DNA of 64,000 nt from Nocardiopsis dassonvillei_B (GTDB lineage: Bacteria; Actinomycetota; Actinomycetes; Streptosporangiales; Streptosporangiaceae). The notes under the pieces were generated by a model. It was not told the origin of the DNA. It searched no databases and saw nothing but the letters and a program-made list of their open reading frames with translations. This document shows positions 1-6,975 of the stretch, in pieces. Both the position numbers and the translations under genes were made by a program. The stretch spans positions 2,790,001 to 2,854,000 of the forward strand of contig NZ_OZ186815.1 in the NCBI RefSeq assembly GCF_964273065.1, given 5' to 3'. How positions within the stretch are numbered: the stretch's first letter is position 1; each line of letters starts with the position of its first letter.

Positions 1-278
1 CAGAACACGGTCTCGGCGGCGAGCAGGGCACGGCCCAGGCGTCCGCCGGCCAGGAGGTCGGGTGCCAGCAGCAGCGGGAGGGCGCCCAGCAGGGCGCAGG
101 TGGCGCCGATGAAGAAGAAGTGCGCTCCCGCGACCTGCCGGGCCGGGTCGGCCATCCGTGAGACCTGGGCCGGCCAGTCGATCAGCCTGGGCAGCACCAG
201 GTGGAACAGCCCGAGCGCGACCAGGACGGCCCCCACCGCGCGCAGCTGGCCCTGGACGGAGAGGAGGTCCTCGATCAC
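1..278 (-). CDS. Membrane protein of unknown function (partial, C-terminus off the window)
   Basis: Reading leftward, a GTG at 276-278 overlaps the TGA of the upstream methyltransferase gene (GTGA), so this is the fifth gene of the operon and its start is well placed. The first 92 codons are open to the window edge. The product begins (V/M)IEDLLSVQGQLRAVGAV and has two hydrophobic stretches (about residues 15-30 and 55-78) separated by a short DPARQVAGAHFFF segment, which looks like a small polytopic membrane protein. I do not recognise the family. The overlap implies translational coupling with the methyltransferase. Confidence 0.6.
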   Translation of the reverse strand, partial: MIEDLLSVQGQLRAVGAVLVALGLFHLVLPRLIDWPAQVSRMADPARQVAGAHFFFIGATCALLGALPLLLAPDLLAGGRLGRALLAAETVF

Positions 279-1045
279 CGTGCGGGCCTCACGAAGGTGA
301 ACACCGTGACCAGACCGGCCAGGCGCCGTTCCGAGACCGGGCGCAGCCCGGCGGCGTGCGCGGTCCGAAGCCACCGGGACCGGGGCATGAAGTGCTCGGC
401 GCCCGGCCCGAAGACCGCGATGTTGGCGGGGTCCCGGCAGTGTTCGACCAGGACGAGCGCGCCGCCGGGGCGCAGGACGCGCGCCACCTCGCCGAAGACC
501 GCGTTCCGGTCGGCGGCGGTGCGCAGCTCGTGCAGGGCGAAGGGCGCGATGACGGTGTCCGCCGACGCGTCCGGGGCGGGGAGGGCGTACGGCGTGCACG
601 CCACCGTGCCCGGCCGGGGCGGCACCCGGCGGCGGGCGCGCCGCAGTGACGGCTCCACGACCGGGAGCGCGTCGTACAGGTCCGCGACGGTCTGCTCGCA
701 CCCGGGGTGGAGTGCGGAGATCGGGCCGCTGGCCTCGTCCAGGCCCGCCGAGACCACCAGGTGCCGCCCCGGGCCGCCGGGGCGCCCGGCCGTGGACAGG
801 ACGGGGGCGAGCCACGTCCAGTCGTGCAGGGGCGAGCGGTCGTAGACGGCGTGGGAGGCCGCGAGAGAGGCCGCGGTCCACCACGCCCCGGCGCCGGCCA
901 CGGCCCAGGAGACCGCCCGCGCCGCACCGCGCAGCCGCCGTGCGGCCAGTGTCCCGCCGACGGCCACGGCGGTGCCCGCCAGGTACAGGGGCCAGTTGTA
1001 GGCGATGACGTGGCGCGCCCCGGAGGGGGCCGGCCGGCGGCTCAT
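275..1045 (-). CDS. SAM-dependent methyltransferase with N-terminal membrane segments
   Basis: This 256-residue protein has two hydrophobic segments at about residues 14-35 and 43-63, followed by a class I methyltransferase-like domain. The recognisable parts are the HELRTAADRNAVFGEV stretch (about 172-187) and the motif LRPGGALVLVE (about 191-201), typical of the post-motif III loop in ubiquinone/menaquinone-type methyltransferases. The usual glycine-rich motif I is poor (LVVSAGLDEASGPI), so SAM binding is inferred. The ATG overlaps the stop of the DUF2071 gene by 4 bp. Its place beside a BtaA-like enzyme suggests it may methylate that enzyme's product, as BtaB does after BtaA in betaine-lipid synthesis; this is inference. 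Confidence 0.6.
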   Translation of the reverse strand: MSRRPAPSGARHVIAYNWPLYLAGTAVAVGGTLAARRLRGAARAVSWAVAGAGAWWTAASLAASHAVYDRSPLHDWTWLAPVLSTAGRPGGPGRHLVVSAGLDEASGPISALHPGCEQTVADLYDALPVVEPSLRRARRRVPPRPGTVACTPYALPAPDASADTVIAPFALHELRTAADRNAVFGEVARVLRPGGALVLVEHCRDPANIAVFGPGAEHFMPRSRWLRTAHAAGLRPVSERRLAGLVTVFTFVRPAR

Positions 1046-1830
1046 CCCCGCCTCCCGGCGGGGGCCACGAGTCGGCCGCGGTGCCATCCGTAGTCCACAC
1101 CCGCGACGTGGAAGGCGTTGGCCAGGACCGGTTCGGTCCCGCGGAAGGGTCCGTGCCGGAAGAACGTCAGCCGCCCCACGTCCACCGCGACCGGGCGCGG
1201 CTCCCAGCTCGTGCGCAGTGCCTTGACCACCAGTACCTTTCCGCTGCGCGGGTCGTGCTCGAAGGTGTGGGGCAGGGGCCCGGCGAAGCGGCGCGCGTCC
1301 CGCTCGGTGGCGAAGGGGGACCCCTCCGGCAGGGGGGCGTCTGCGCCGTCCAGGGAGGCGCCGATCCGCAGGTCGGCCCGGCCGTCCGCCGAGCGCACGG
1401 CGACCTCCAGCCGGTTCCCGGCCCGGCGGGTGCCGAGGACCGCGCGCTCGTAGCCGTAGCGGGTCAGCAGCATGCCCGCCGCGGCCAGGAGGGGGCTCGA
1501 CGTCTGGCTGCGCAGGATGCGCAGGCCCCGCAGGGTGCGCGTTCCGTCCGTGGTGGTGCGTTCCACCCGGAGCCGCGTGAAGACGCGGTAGCCGGTCATC
1601 ACCTGGTCGGTGCCCAGCGGGGAGGGCAGGAAGGCCGGGCGCAGGCCCCGCATCGCCACGGCGGCGACGGCTGCGAACCCGTGTTCGGTGCCGTCGGGGG
1701 CGCGGTAGGTGTCCAGCTCCAGGCCGGGTGTGAGCAGGGGGCGCAGCACGTGCGGGGGGAAGGCGTAGGTGAGCACGAGCGAGTCGGTGAAGTGGGCACG
1801 CATCGGCAGGGGGTGCTGCTGGATTCTCAT
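1042..1830 (-). CDS. DUF2071 (YqjF-like) family protein
   Basis: The 262-residue product has the pattern of DUF2071/YqjF proteins, which share a fold with acetoacetate decarboxylase. It opens with a PMRAHFTDSLVLTYAFPPHVL segment and ends with a FRHGPFRGTEPVLANAFHVAGVDYGW segment typical of the family. No catalytic activity is established for these proteins. It overlaps both neighbours by 4 bp (ATGA), so it is co-translated with the DUF3419 and methyltransferase genes. No signal peptide is visible, so it should be cytoplasmic. Confidence 0.65.
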   Translation of the reverse strand: MRIQQHPLPMRAHFTDSLVLTYAFPPHVLRPLLTPGLELDTYRAPDGTEHGFAAVAAVAMRGLRPAFLPSPLGTDQVMTGYRVFTRLRVERTTTDGTRTLRGLRILRSQTSSPLLAAAGMLLTRYGYERAVLGTRRAGNRLEVAVRSADGRADLRIGASLDGADAPLPEGSPFATERDARRFAGPLPHTFEHDPRSGKVLVVKALRTSWEPRPVAVDVGRLTFFRHGPFRGTEPVLANAFHVAGVDYGWHRGRLVAPAGRRG

Positions 1831-2744
1831 CTCGGGCCTCCGACGGCGGTGGCGTACAGGCTTCCCCAGAGGGGGCAGCGCTCCTCGGCGGCGCGTTCGG
1901 CGGCGGCGGAGCCGGGCGTGCCTCCCACACTGCGCAGCACGGCGGTCCCGCCGGGCCGGACCGCGCGTTCGACGGCAGCGCGCAGCCGTCGGCGGTAGGC
2001 GGGGCCGGGGCCGTCCAGGACGTTGGACAGGGTCACCGCGTCATAGGTGCGGGCGGGGACCGACTCCAGGTGTTCGGCGATGTCGCCGGCCAGCCAGCGG
2101 ACCGGGCCGGGGCGGAGGGCGGGGGCGGGCGGGTCGGCGGGGCGTCCGGCCAGCAGCGCGGCGAGGAGGGGGTTGTCGTTGTTCGGGTGGCGGGCGACGA
2201 CGCGGGCGGTCCGGGAGCGCAGCGCGGCGTCGAAGCGGGCGGGGACGACGTGGCGGAAACCGGGGGCGAGGGTCGCGGCGAGCAGCCCGACGGGACGGAG
2301 GGCGGCGCCCATGAGGAGCCGCAGGCCGGGGCCGTCCAGGCGGGTGCGCCACCACGAGGACTGGACCGGGGGGTCGTCCAGGCCGAGGAAGGCGTCGAGG
2401 GGGGCGGGGCGCCATGCGGGCAGGGCGAGGGCGGCGGCGCGGCGGCCCGCCGCGAGCATCAGTTCGGCGCTCCCGGCGACGGCGGGTGCCCCGCCGTCGA
2501 GGCGGGCTCGGGCGTAGGCGAGCTGGACGGGGTTGACGTCGATCGCGGTGACGTCGTATCCGGCGCGGGAGAGGGCGGCGGCGGTGTCCCCAGCCGAGGC
2601 GATGCAGAGCACGCGGGCGGGGGCGGGGGGAAAGGCGCGCAGCTCCACACGCGGGTCCTCGTACATGCGGCCGAAGAGGAGTCGTGGTCCGCGGCCGGGA
2701 AGGGCGAGGATGCGCCCCGCGGACCAGGGGTTGCGGGGGGTCAT
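1827..2744 (-). CDS. BtaA-like DUF3419 family aminocarboxypropyltransferase
   Basis: The 305-residue protein has the landmarks of the BtaA/DUF3419 family: YEDP at 28-31, CIASAGD at 47-53 and AIDVNPVQLAYA at 67-78, then a C-terminal methyltransferase-like DAVTLSNVLDG segment. BtaA transfers the 3-amino-3-carboxypropyl group of SAM to diacylglycerol in betaine-lipid synthesis; the activity here is inferred from family resemblance, and many DUF3419 proteins are untested. The ATG overlaps the stop of the DoxX-like gene. The neighbours (a methyltransferase and membrane proteins) fit a lipid or small-molecule modification operon. Confidence 0.65.
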   Translation of the reverse strand: MTPRNPWSAGRILALPGRGPRLLFGRMYEDPRVELRAFPPAPARVLCIASAGDTAAALSRAGYDVTAIDVNPVQLAYARARLDGGAPAVAGSAELMLAAGRRAAALALPAWRPAPLDAFLGLDDPPVQSSWWRTRLDGPGLRLLMGAALRPVGLLAATLAPGFRHVVPARFDAALRSRTARVVARHPNNDNPLLAALLAGRPADPPAPALRPGPVRWLAGDIAEHLESVPARTYDAVTLSNVLDGPGPAYRRRLRAAVERAVRPGGTAVLRSVGGTPGSAAAERAAEERCPLWGSLYATAVGGPR

Positions 2745-3136
2745 CGGCGGGCCTCGGCCTGCCGGGCGGCCACCATCCACGCGAGGGCGATGATCGCCAG
2801 GTTGGCGGTGAGCATGCGGCCGGGTTCGTCGATGTTGCCGGGGGAGAGCAGGAGGCCGCCGGCGTTGAAGGCGGCGATGAGGGCGGTCTGGAGGGCCGCC
2901 GCCGCGTACGGGCGCCGGCCCCAGAGGACCCACAGGCCGATCGCGGCCTCCATCAGGCCGATCGCGACGAGGAGGGGGGTGACCAGGGTGTCGGGGAGGA
3001 GGGGGAGGTCGGCGACGATCGCCCGGTGGTCGTCGCGCCCGGGCCAGACCTTGCACCACAGGCCCTCGTAGAACCAGACCAGGGAGAGGACCGCGGCCGG
3101 GGCGAGGGTCCGGGCGGCCCTTGGGGGGTGGGTCAT
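2741..3136 (-). CDS. DoxX-like small membrane protein
   Basis: First gene of the leftward five-gene operon. The 131-residue product has four hydrophobic segments (about residues 12-28, 48-72, 78-96 and 107-122), the topology of the DoxX/DoxD-like superfamily. The WFYEGLWCKVWPG motif near residues 21-33 is typical of the DoxX-like 3 (DUF4345-like) type. I placed the start at the ATG at 3134-3136 because upstream sequence in frame does not look coding. The role is unknown; the gene overlaps the next one by 4 bp. Confidence 0.6.
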   Translation of the reverse strand: MTHPPRAARTLAPAAVLSLVWFYEGLWCKVWPGRDDHRAIVADLPLLPDTLVTPLLVAIGLMEAAIGLWVLWGRRPYAAAALQTALIAAFNAGGLLLSPGNIDEPGRMLTANLAIIALAWMVAARQAEARR

Positions 3137-3265
3137 GGATTCATGGAACCACTCCGGTTGCGCACGGCCGTTTCGGGGTCTGTTCGACGGTACGGGTCGG
3201 CCCCGGGCGCGGGTCCGCCGTGCGCGGAGACCATAATGGGGCCTCCTGTATCCGCCTGTGCCCAG
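3137..3265. other. Divergent intergenic region
   Basis: This 129-bp gap separates the leftward DoxX-like operon from the rightward small acidic gene. It must hold both promoters. It is less GC-biased near 3225-3255 than the flanking genes, but I see no convincing -35/-10 pair or palindrome. Confidence 0.4.
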
Positions 3266-3721
3266 ATGGGAAAGCAGTTCATGAGAAGGAGTGCCGGTAC
3301 CGTCCGGCGGTGGTCCGAAGCCGTACTCGGGCAACTCGGAAGTCCCGAGGTCTTCGAGCTGGTCATCGAACCGGTGGATGATGTGGAAGCGGTCGTCGTG
3401 GATACAGGGCTCGCCCCGGGGGCGAGTTTCGTCCTCGGCTTCGAGAACACGTCCGAGGGTGCCGAGTCCGGTGTCCTGGTCGGTATTTCCCTGCATCCGG
3501 AAGGCTACGGTTCCATGGCGAGGATCCCGGATTCGCTGACGGACGGTGAGGCCGTCGTCGTACTCGCCGACCGGTTCCAGGAAGAGGTGCTGGAGAGCAC
3601 ACACGGGAAACCCGCTCCCCCGTGCCCGGGGCATCCGCATCCGCCGAGGCCCGAAGTGGTGGGGGAAGTCCCTTCATGGGTTTGCCCATCGACTGGGAAA
3701 GCCGTTCTTCCGATTCTCTAG
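3266..3721 (+). CDS. Small acidic protein of unknown function
   Basis: A 151-residue reading frame with an acidic, beta-rich-looking core (FELVIEPVDDVEAVVV, then ISLHPEGYGSMARIPD) and a proline/histidine-rich tail (CPGHPHPPRPE). I do not recognise a family. Start choice is open: ATG at 3266, ATG at 3281 (which has GGGAAAG a few bases upstream) or ATG at 3235 are all in frame. It stands alone between the leftward operon and the CRISPR remnant. The G/C third-position bias is weaker than in its neighbours, which could mean recent acquisition or that the tail is not real. Confidence 0.4.
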   Translation: MGKQFMRRSAGTVRRWSEAVLGQLGSPEVFELVIEPVDDVEAVVVDTGLAPGASFVLGFENTSEGAESGVLVGISLHPEGYGSMARIPDSLTDGEAVVVLADRFQEEVLESTHGKPAPPCPGHPHPPRPEVVGEVPSWVCPSTGKAVLPIL

Positions 3722-3842
3722 AGGGACTCCATTCGCCGGCATCCTGGCCGAGTCCGGCTTTTTCGGGTCGCGTGGAGCCCCGGCTGAAGTTCGTGATTTC
3801 CAGGTACGGGCGAATCACGCCCGGCCTTCACCGAGAACCGCC
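3722..3842. other. Intergenic, distal flank of the CRISPR remnant
   Basis: No gene or terminator recognised. It lies on the trailer side of the small CRISPR locus. The sequence is less GC-rich than the window average around 3750-3820. Confidence 0.3.
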
Positions 3843-3932
3843 GGGGCCATCCCCGCGTGCGCGGGGAGCAGGTCGGGCAGACCTACGCCGCGCTCCAGAT
3901 CGCGGGACCATCCCCGCGTGCGCGGGGAGCAG
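3843..3932 (-). CRISPR. Minimal type I-E CRISPR locus: two repeats, one spacer
   Basis: Two 29-nt repeats lie at 3843-3871 and 3904-3932 around a 32-nt spacer (3872-3903), a 61-nt period as expected for type I-E. The repeat core CCCCGCGTGCGCGGGG is palindromic. The repeats differ at one position (GGGG versus GGGA at the start on the + strand). Compared with the E. coli type I-E repeat, the matching orientation reads leftward, so the leader should lie to the right. The degenerate repeat is then the distal one, the usual pattern for a terminal repeat. No cas gene lies in the window, so this is an orphan remnant or a seed array served by Cas proteins elsewhere. Confidence 0.75.
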
Positions 3933-4262
3933 ACTCGCTGACCAGGTCGGATTACACCGTCAACCAGCCAATTCTATGACTTCTCAAGAAACGGACATTC
4001 CACGCGGGATGTGCTGCTCACTGTAGCGCCCAGGCCTACGGCTAGCGGTCCCACTGCCGTCGCTTAGGCCACTTGCCGCCCTGGCCGTTGCACATGGAGC
4101 AGTCCTACTGCTCAGCATTCGGAATGCGCACGGGTGCGGGTGCGGCGAGAGTCGAAGTCATCGTGAACTCCGGAGTCTCACTGCGGTCTGTCAGTGGCCC
4201 GCGCGCCCGGGAGGACTGGTGGGGTCCCGGGCACGCGGGGGTCCGGGATGTGGCGCGGGCGA
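3933..4262. other. Intergenic: candidate CRISPR leader side
   Basis: This 330-bp stretch has no gene that I trust. The first 90 bp are relatively AT-rich (around 3960-4010), as expected for a CRISPR leader transcribed leftward. A small hairpin GAGCAG-TCCTA-CTGCTC lies at 4097-4113. The rest, to 4262, is the region downstream of the leftward 4263-4736 gene. Confidence 0.35.
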
Positions 4263-4736
4263 TCAGTCGCCGTGGGCGTACTTGCGGCCCTGTTCACCGA
4301 TGAGCGGCACACCGCATGCGCGCTGATCTGAGATGACCTCTCCCTGGCGGCGGACTGCGTCCTTCTCCTCGTCGGTGAGGTCGTCGGGGATGGGGTCTTC
4401 GGCCGGGTCGGTGTACCGGGGCCCGTCGTCCATGCCCTTCTCCGTTTCGGTGGTGTGGCGGTGGGCGAGGAGGCGGCGCATGGCGGCGTGGTCGGGTGCG
4501 GCCAGGCGCTCGTGCGGGTCTCCGGGGCCGGTCCAGCCGATGGGCCGGTAGGCGACCACCTCCATGCCGCCGTCCGGAGCGGGCTCCAAAGTCAGAACCC
4601 AGCGGCGGTGGATGAGGTCGTCCAGCATCCGAAGGGTCAGATCCACCGGCTTCCGAGAAGAAGGCGGCTCCGCAGAAGGGCCGACGGGAGGGCGCGGCGG
4701 CGGCAATCGGGGCGCCTGGCCGGGTTCGGTGGTCAC
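4263..4736 (-). CDS. Hypothetical protein, third gene of a regulator-linked operon
   Basis: The 157-residue product starts at a GTG with a strong ribosome binding site (GGAGGAACT ahead of GTG) and overlaps the upstream stop (GTGA). It has a proline-rich N-terminus (residues 1-35), then a folded-looking segment LTLRMLDDLIHRRWVLTLEP, and an acidic C-terminus (EDPIPDDLTDEEKDAVRRQGE). I do not recognise a domain. Co-translation with two other unknown genes, divergent from an XRE regulator, suggests they form one functional unit in Scr1/DUF397-type neighbourhoods, whose targets are mostly unknown. Confidence 0.55.
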   Translation of the reverse strand: MTTEPGQAPRLPPPRPPVGPSAEPPSSRKPVDLTLRMLDDLIHRRWVLTLEPAPDGGMEVVAYRPIGWTGPGDPHERLAAPDHAAMRRLLAHRHTTETEKGMDDGPRYTDPAEDPIPDDLTDEEKDAVRRQGEVISDQRACGVPLIGEQGRKYAHGD

Positions 4737-4951
4737 AGTTCCTCCAGAGGGCTGCGCCAGATGAGCGGGAGCGGGTGCGGGTCGCGCCCGGAGGTCACCG
4801 CGACCCGGGTCTCGGTGCCGTGGACGGCGGCGTAGACCGCGTGACCTTCGAGGTCGGGCCCCAGGTACCGCAACGGCACTCGGTGGATGCTCGCCCAGAA
4901 CCCCAAGGTCTGGAGTGAGGGGAGCTCGCGGATGTCGCACACGTGGTGCAT
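4733..4951 (-). CDS. Small hypothetical protein (72 aa)
   Basis: Starts MHHVCDIRELPSLQTLGFWA at an ATG that overlaps the upstream stop by one base (TGATG), and ends 4 bp inside the next gene. This tight packing supports a real gene. The protein is compact, with alternating hydrophobic residues (HAVYAAVHGTETRVAVTSG), and has no recognised domain or membrane segment. Reading further upstream in this frame gives only a proline/glycine-rich shadow of the neighbouring gene. Confidence 0.55.
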   Translation of the reverse strand: MHHVCDIRELPSLQTLGFWASIHRVPLRYLGPDLEGHAVYAAVHGTETRVAVTSGRDPHPLPLIWRSPLEEL

Positions 4952-5487
4952 CAGGCCGCCCTTCCCAGGTTCCAGGCCAGGATGCGCGAGGCGGCCCGTG
5001 CGTCCAGCCAGGCCGCCGAACACTCCGACACCGAGGACACCTGCGGCAACGGTCGGGAGGCGCGGGTGCGGTGCGCGGCCGTGCGGGCCCGCAACCGCGC
5101 GGCCGCCCTGCGCCCGCCGGGGTCGGGTTCCACCGGTCGGGGGCGGGTGCCTTCGCGCAGGGCGTGGATACGGGGCCGGGCCGCGACCGCGGCCGCGAAC
5201 CCCGATACCGGCACCGGAGCCGGGGCCGGGGCCGGGGTCGGGGTCGGGAGGGAGGCCGCCGCCGGGTCCTGGGCCGGGGCTGAGGTCGGCACCGGGTCCG
5301 GGTCGGGGGTGGTCAGGGACAGCCAGCGGCGTACCGCCAGGGTCAGCGGGGCCAGGTCGCGGGCGGGGTGGGTGGTGTACATGCGGGCCCGGGAGGCCCT
5401 GCGCGGTCGGCGCCAGCGCAGGGCCTCGCCTGCGAGCCAGCGCACGGCCACGAGTTCGGAGCAGTTCAGGTAGCGGTATCGCGCCAT
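4951..5487 (-). CDS. Hypothetical Ala/Pro-rich protein, first gene of the operon
   Basis: The 178-residue product begins MARYRYLNCSELVAVRWLAG. An N-terminal helical segment (residues 1-60) is followed by a low-complexity Pro/Ala/Thr stretch (about 62-95) and an arginine-rich C-terminal half. The low-complexity part is encoded by a run of GGGGCC/GGGGTC-like units near 5215-5260. No known family. The gene is divergent from the XRE regulator, and the 140-bp gap between them carries palindromic operator-like sites. Confidence 0.5.
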   Translation of the reverse strand: MARYRYLNCSELVAVRWLAGEALRWRRPRRASRARMYTTHPARDLAPLTLAVRRWLSLTTPDPDPVPTSAPAQDPAAASLPTPTPAPAPAPVPVSGFAAAVAARPRIHALREGTRPRPVEPDPGGRRAAARLRARTAAHRTRASRPLPQVSSVSECSAAWLDARAASRILAWNLGRAA

Positions 5488-5560
5488 ACGCGCACACCTC
5501 CGGTCAGGGCACCGGGTGGGAGGCCCGGCAAGGGATGAATACAGGCTCCATACTGACTCT

Positions 5561-5598
5561 GTCAGACTGACACGTCAAGGAGACCAAGTCAGACTGAC
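5561..5598. promoter_or_regulatory. Two identical palindromic operator-like sites
   Basis: GTCAGACTGAC occurs at 5561-5571 and again at 5588-5598, 27 bp apart. Each is a perfect 5-bp inverted repeat around a central A. A partly matching TGACTCTGTCA precedes the first. They lie 30-67 bp upstream of the XRE gene start and inside the divergent promoter region, the expected place for autoregulator binding. Binding by the adjacent XRE protein is inference. Confidence 0.6.
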
Positions 5599-5627
5599 CA
5601 GAATGTCTACTTCTGAGGAGGAGCTTT

Positions 5628-6533
5628 ATGATCCAGAAGGCGAAGCATCCCGACCAGGACAAGAAAGTAGACGCCCCCGTGGCACCACCACCTCAGCCCA
5701 GCATCGAGCGACGCAGACTCGCCGCGGAGCTGCGGAGCCTGCGCGACGCCGCCGGGCTGACCATCGAGGAGGCCCGGACTGCTCTCGGTTGGTCGTCCGG
5801 TCGTCTGAACCACATGGAGGGTGGCCGCCATTCCGTGCCGGATGCGTCCGGGCTCCGTGCTCTCCTCGATCTCTACGGAGTCACTGACACGACCCGCCGG
5901 GAAGCGCTCGACGCGCTCCGCCAGGAAGCCAAGGCCCGCCCGTGGTGGCGCGTTTATGAAGACGTTCTCACTGATGGGTTCCTCGGGTGGGAGGAGCGGG
6001 CGAGAAGGATCGTCGCGTTCCAATCAACCGTCATCCCCGGTCTGCTCCAGACACCGGAGTACGCCGCAGCCTCCGCGCGTGCGTCCTTGACACGCACAGA
6101 GGAAGAGATCAAGCGGATCGTCGCCGCACGCATCGAACGGCAGGAGCGCGTGTTGGGGCGTCCGGACGCACCGGAATTCCGATGCGTCCTGGACGAGGCC
6201 GCCCTCCTCCGCCTGGCCGCCATGCCCGCCCCGCTGGCCAACCGGCAGCTCCGGCATCTGGTGTCCATGGCCGAAGCGATCAACACCGTGAGCTTGTCGG
6301 TGCTACCGATCTCTGTCGGTCTGCACGGGTGCCTACATGGCTCGACGGTGCTGCTCGAGTACGACGACGAGCGTGACCCGCCCATCGTGTATCTCGAGAC
6401 CCGGAGCAGCGGCACCTACGTGACCGGGCCGGCACAGGTGGCGGACTACCGTCTCGCTCTGGACGATGTGACGGCCGACGCCCTGTCCAAAAGCGCCAGC
6501 ATCGACCTGATCGGCAGCCTGATCACCGACTAG
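5628..6533 (+). CDS. XRE/Scr1-family helix-turn-helix regulator (DUF5753)
   Basis: The 301-residue protein has an N-terminal helix-turn-helix (about residues 26-82; LRSLRDAAGLTIEEARTALG, then the recognition-helix region SSGRLNHMEGGRH) followed by the DUF5753 domain. Its landmarks FQSTVIPGLLQTPEYA, ARIERQERVL and VLDEAALLRL are all present. A strong ribosome binding site (GAGGAGGAG) precedes the ATG. A DUF397 gene begins 10 bp after the stop, the standard partner of this family, as in the Scr1/Scr2 and WhiJ/AbaA-type systems of Streptomyces. It is probably autoregulated through the GTCAGACTGAC sites upstream. Confidence 0.88.
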   Translation: MIQKAKHPDQDKKVDAPVAPPPQPSIERRRLAAELRSLRDAAGLTIEEARTALGWSSGRLNHMEGGRHSVPDASGLRALLDLYGVTDTTRREALDALRQEAKARPWWRVYEDVLTDGFLGWEERARRIVAFQSTVIPGLLQTPEYAAASARASLTRTEEEIKRIVAARIERQERVLGRPDAPEFRCVLDEAALLRLAAMPAPLANRQLRHLVSMAEAINTVSLSVLPISVGLHGCLHGSTVLLEYDDERDPPIVYLETRSSGTYVTGPAQVADYRLALDDVTADALSKSASIDLIGSLITD

Positions 6534-6543
6534 AAGAGGCACC

Positions 6544-6723
6544 GTGTATTCATCCCAGCAGTTCCACAAGTCCAGCTACAGCGCCAACGAATCCGCGTGC
6601 GTCGAGGTGGCGGAGGGCGTCGAGACCCTGGTGCGCGACACCCAGAACCGCGAGCGCGGACACCTCGCCTTCTCCGGCCGCGAGTGGGAAGCGGCTGTCC
6701 AAGCACTCCGTCAGGAAGGCTAG
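6544..6723 (+). CDS. DUF397 domain protein
   Basis: A 59-residue protein starting at GTG, 10 bp after the XRE stop. It carries the complete DUF397 pattern: FHKSSYSA, ACVEVAEG, TLVRDTQNRERGHLAFS and a final W-x6-L. DUF397 proteins act as small partners or antagonists of the upstream XRE regulators. A strong intrinsic terminator follows directly, so the two genes form a complete bicistronic unit. Confidence 0.88.
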   Translation: MYSSQQFHKSSYSANESACVEVAEGVETLVRDTQNRERGHLAFSGREWEAAVQALRQEG

Positions 6724-6732
6724 CGTCAACGA

Positions 6733-6768
6733 ACAGGAGCCCCCGGCGAGATGGCCGGGGGCTCCTGT
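6733..6768 (+). terminator. Intrinsic terminator of the XRE-DUF397 unit
   Basis: Perfect 15-bp inverted repeat: arms 6733-6747 and 6754-6768 (ACAGGAGCCCCCGGC), 6-nt loop. It lies 10 bp after the DUF397 stop. The T-run is weak, as is common in GC-rich actinobacteria. Confidence 0.8.
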
Positions 6769-6907
6769 GTATTCATCCCACGCCGAGTGTACAAGCGCTC
6801 CAGAGCCTCGACAGGGTGGCTCGGAGACCGGTCGTCTCCTGTTCGGGCCGGCTGAACGTATGCCCTTCTGCGGGTGGCGGAACGGCGTTGATCACCGCCC
6901 CTCCACC
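6769..6907. other. Intergenic flank of the insertion sequence
   Basis: 139 bp between the terminator and the IS left end. No gene recognised. It probably belongs to the region that lay upstream of the GNAT gene before the element inserted. Confidence 0.35.
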
Positions 6908-6928
6908 CCCTAGATCGTTGATGGGAAA
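6908..6928 (+). repeat. IS left terminal inverted repeat
   Basis: Twenty-one bases, identical to the reverse complement of 7881-7901. It marks the left boundary of the element. Confidence 0.88.
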
Positions 6929-6975
6929 TTTCTGAACCTGCTGCGCGCATGGCGAAGGGCGTCGAGGATCGGTGT

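Noticed and set aside
4073..4303. Rightward 76-codon frame after the CRISPR remnant
   Set aside because: No ribosome binding site, overlaps the 3' end of a better-supported leftward gene, and shows no codon bias.
5215..5265. GGGGCC-type tandem units considered as a separate repeat element
   Set aside because: They fall inside a coding region and simply encode the Pro/Ala-rich stretch of the 4951-5487 product.
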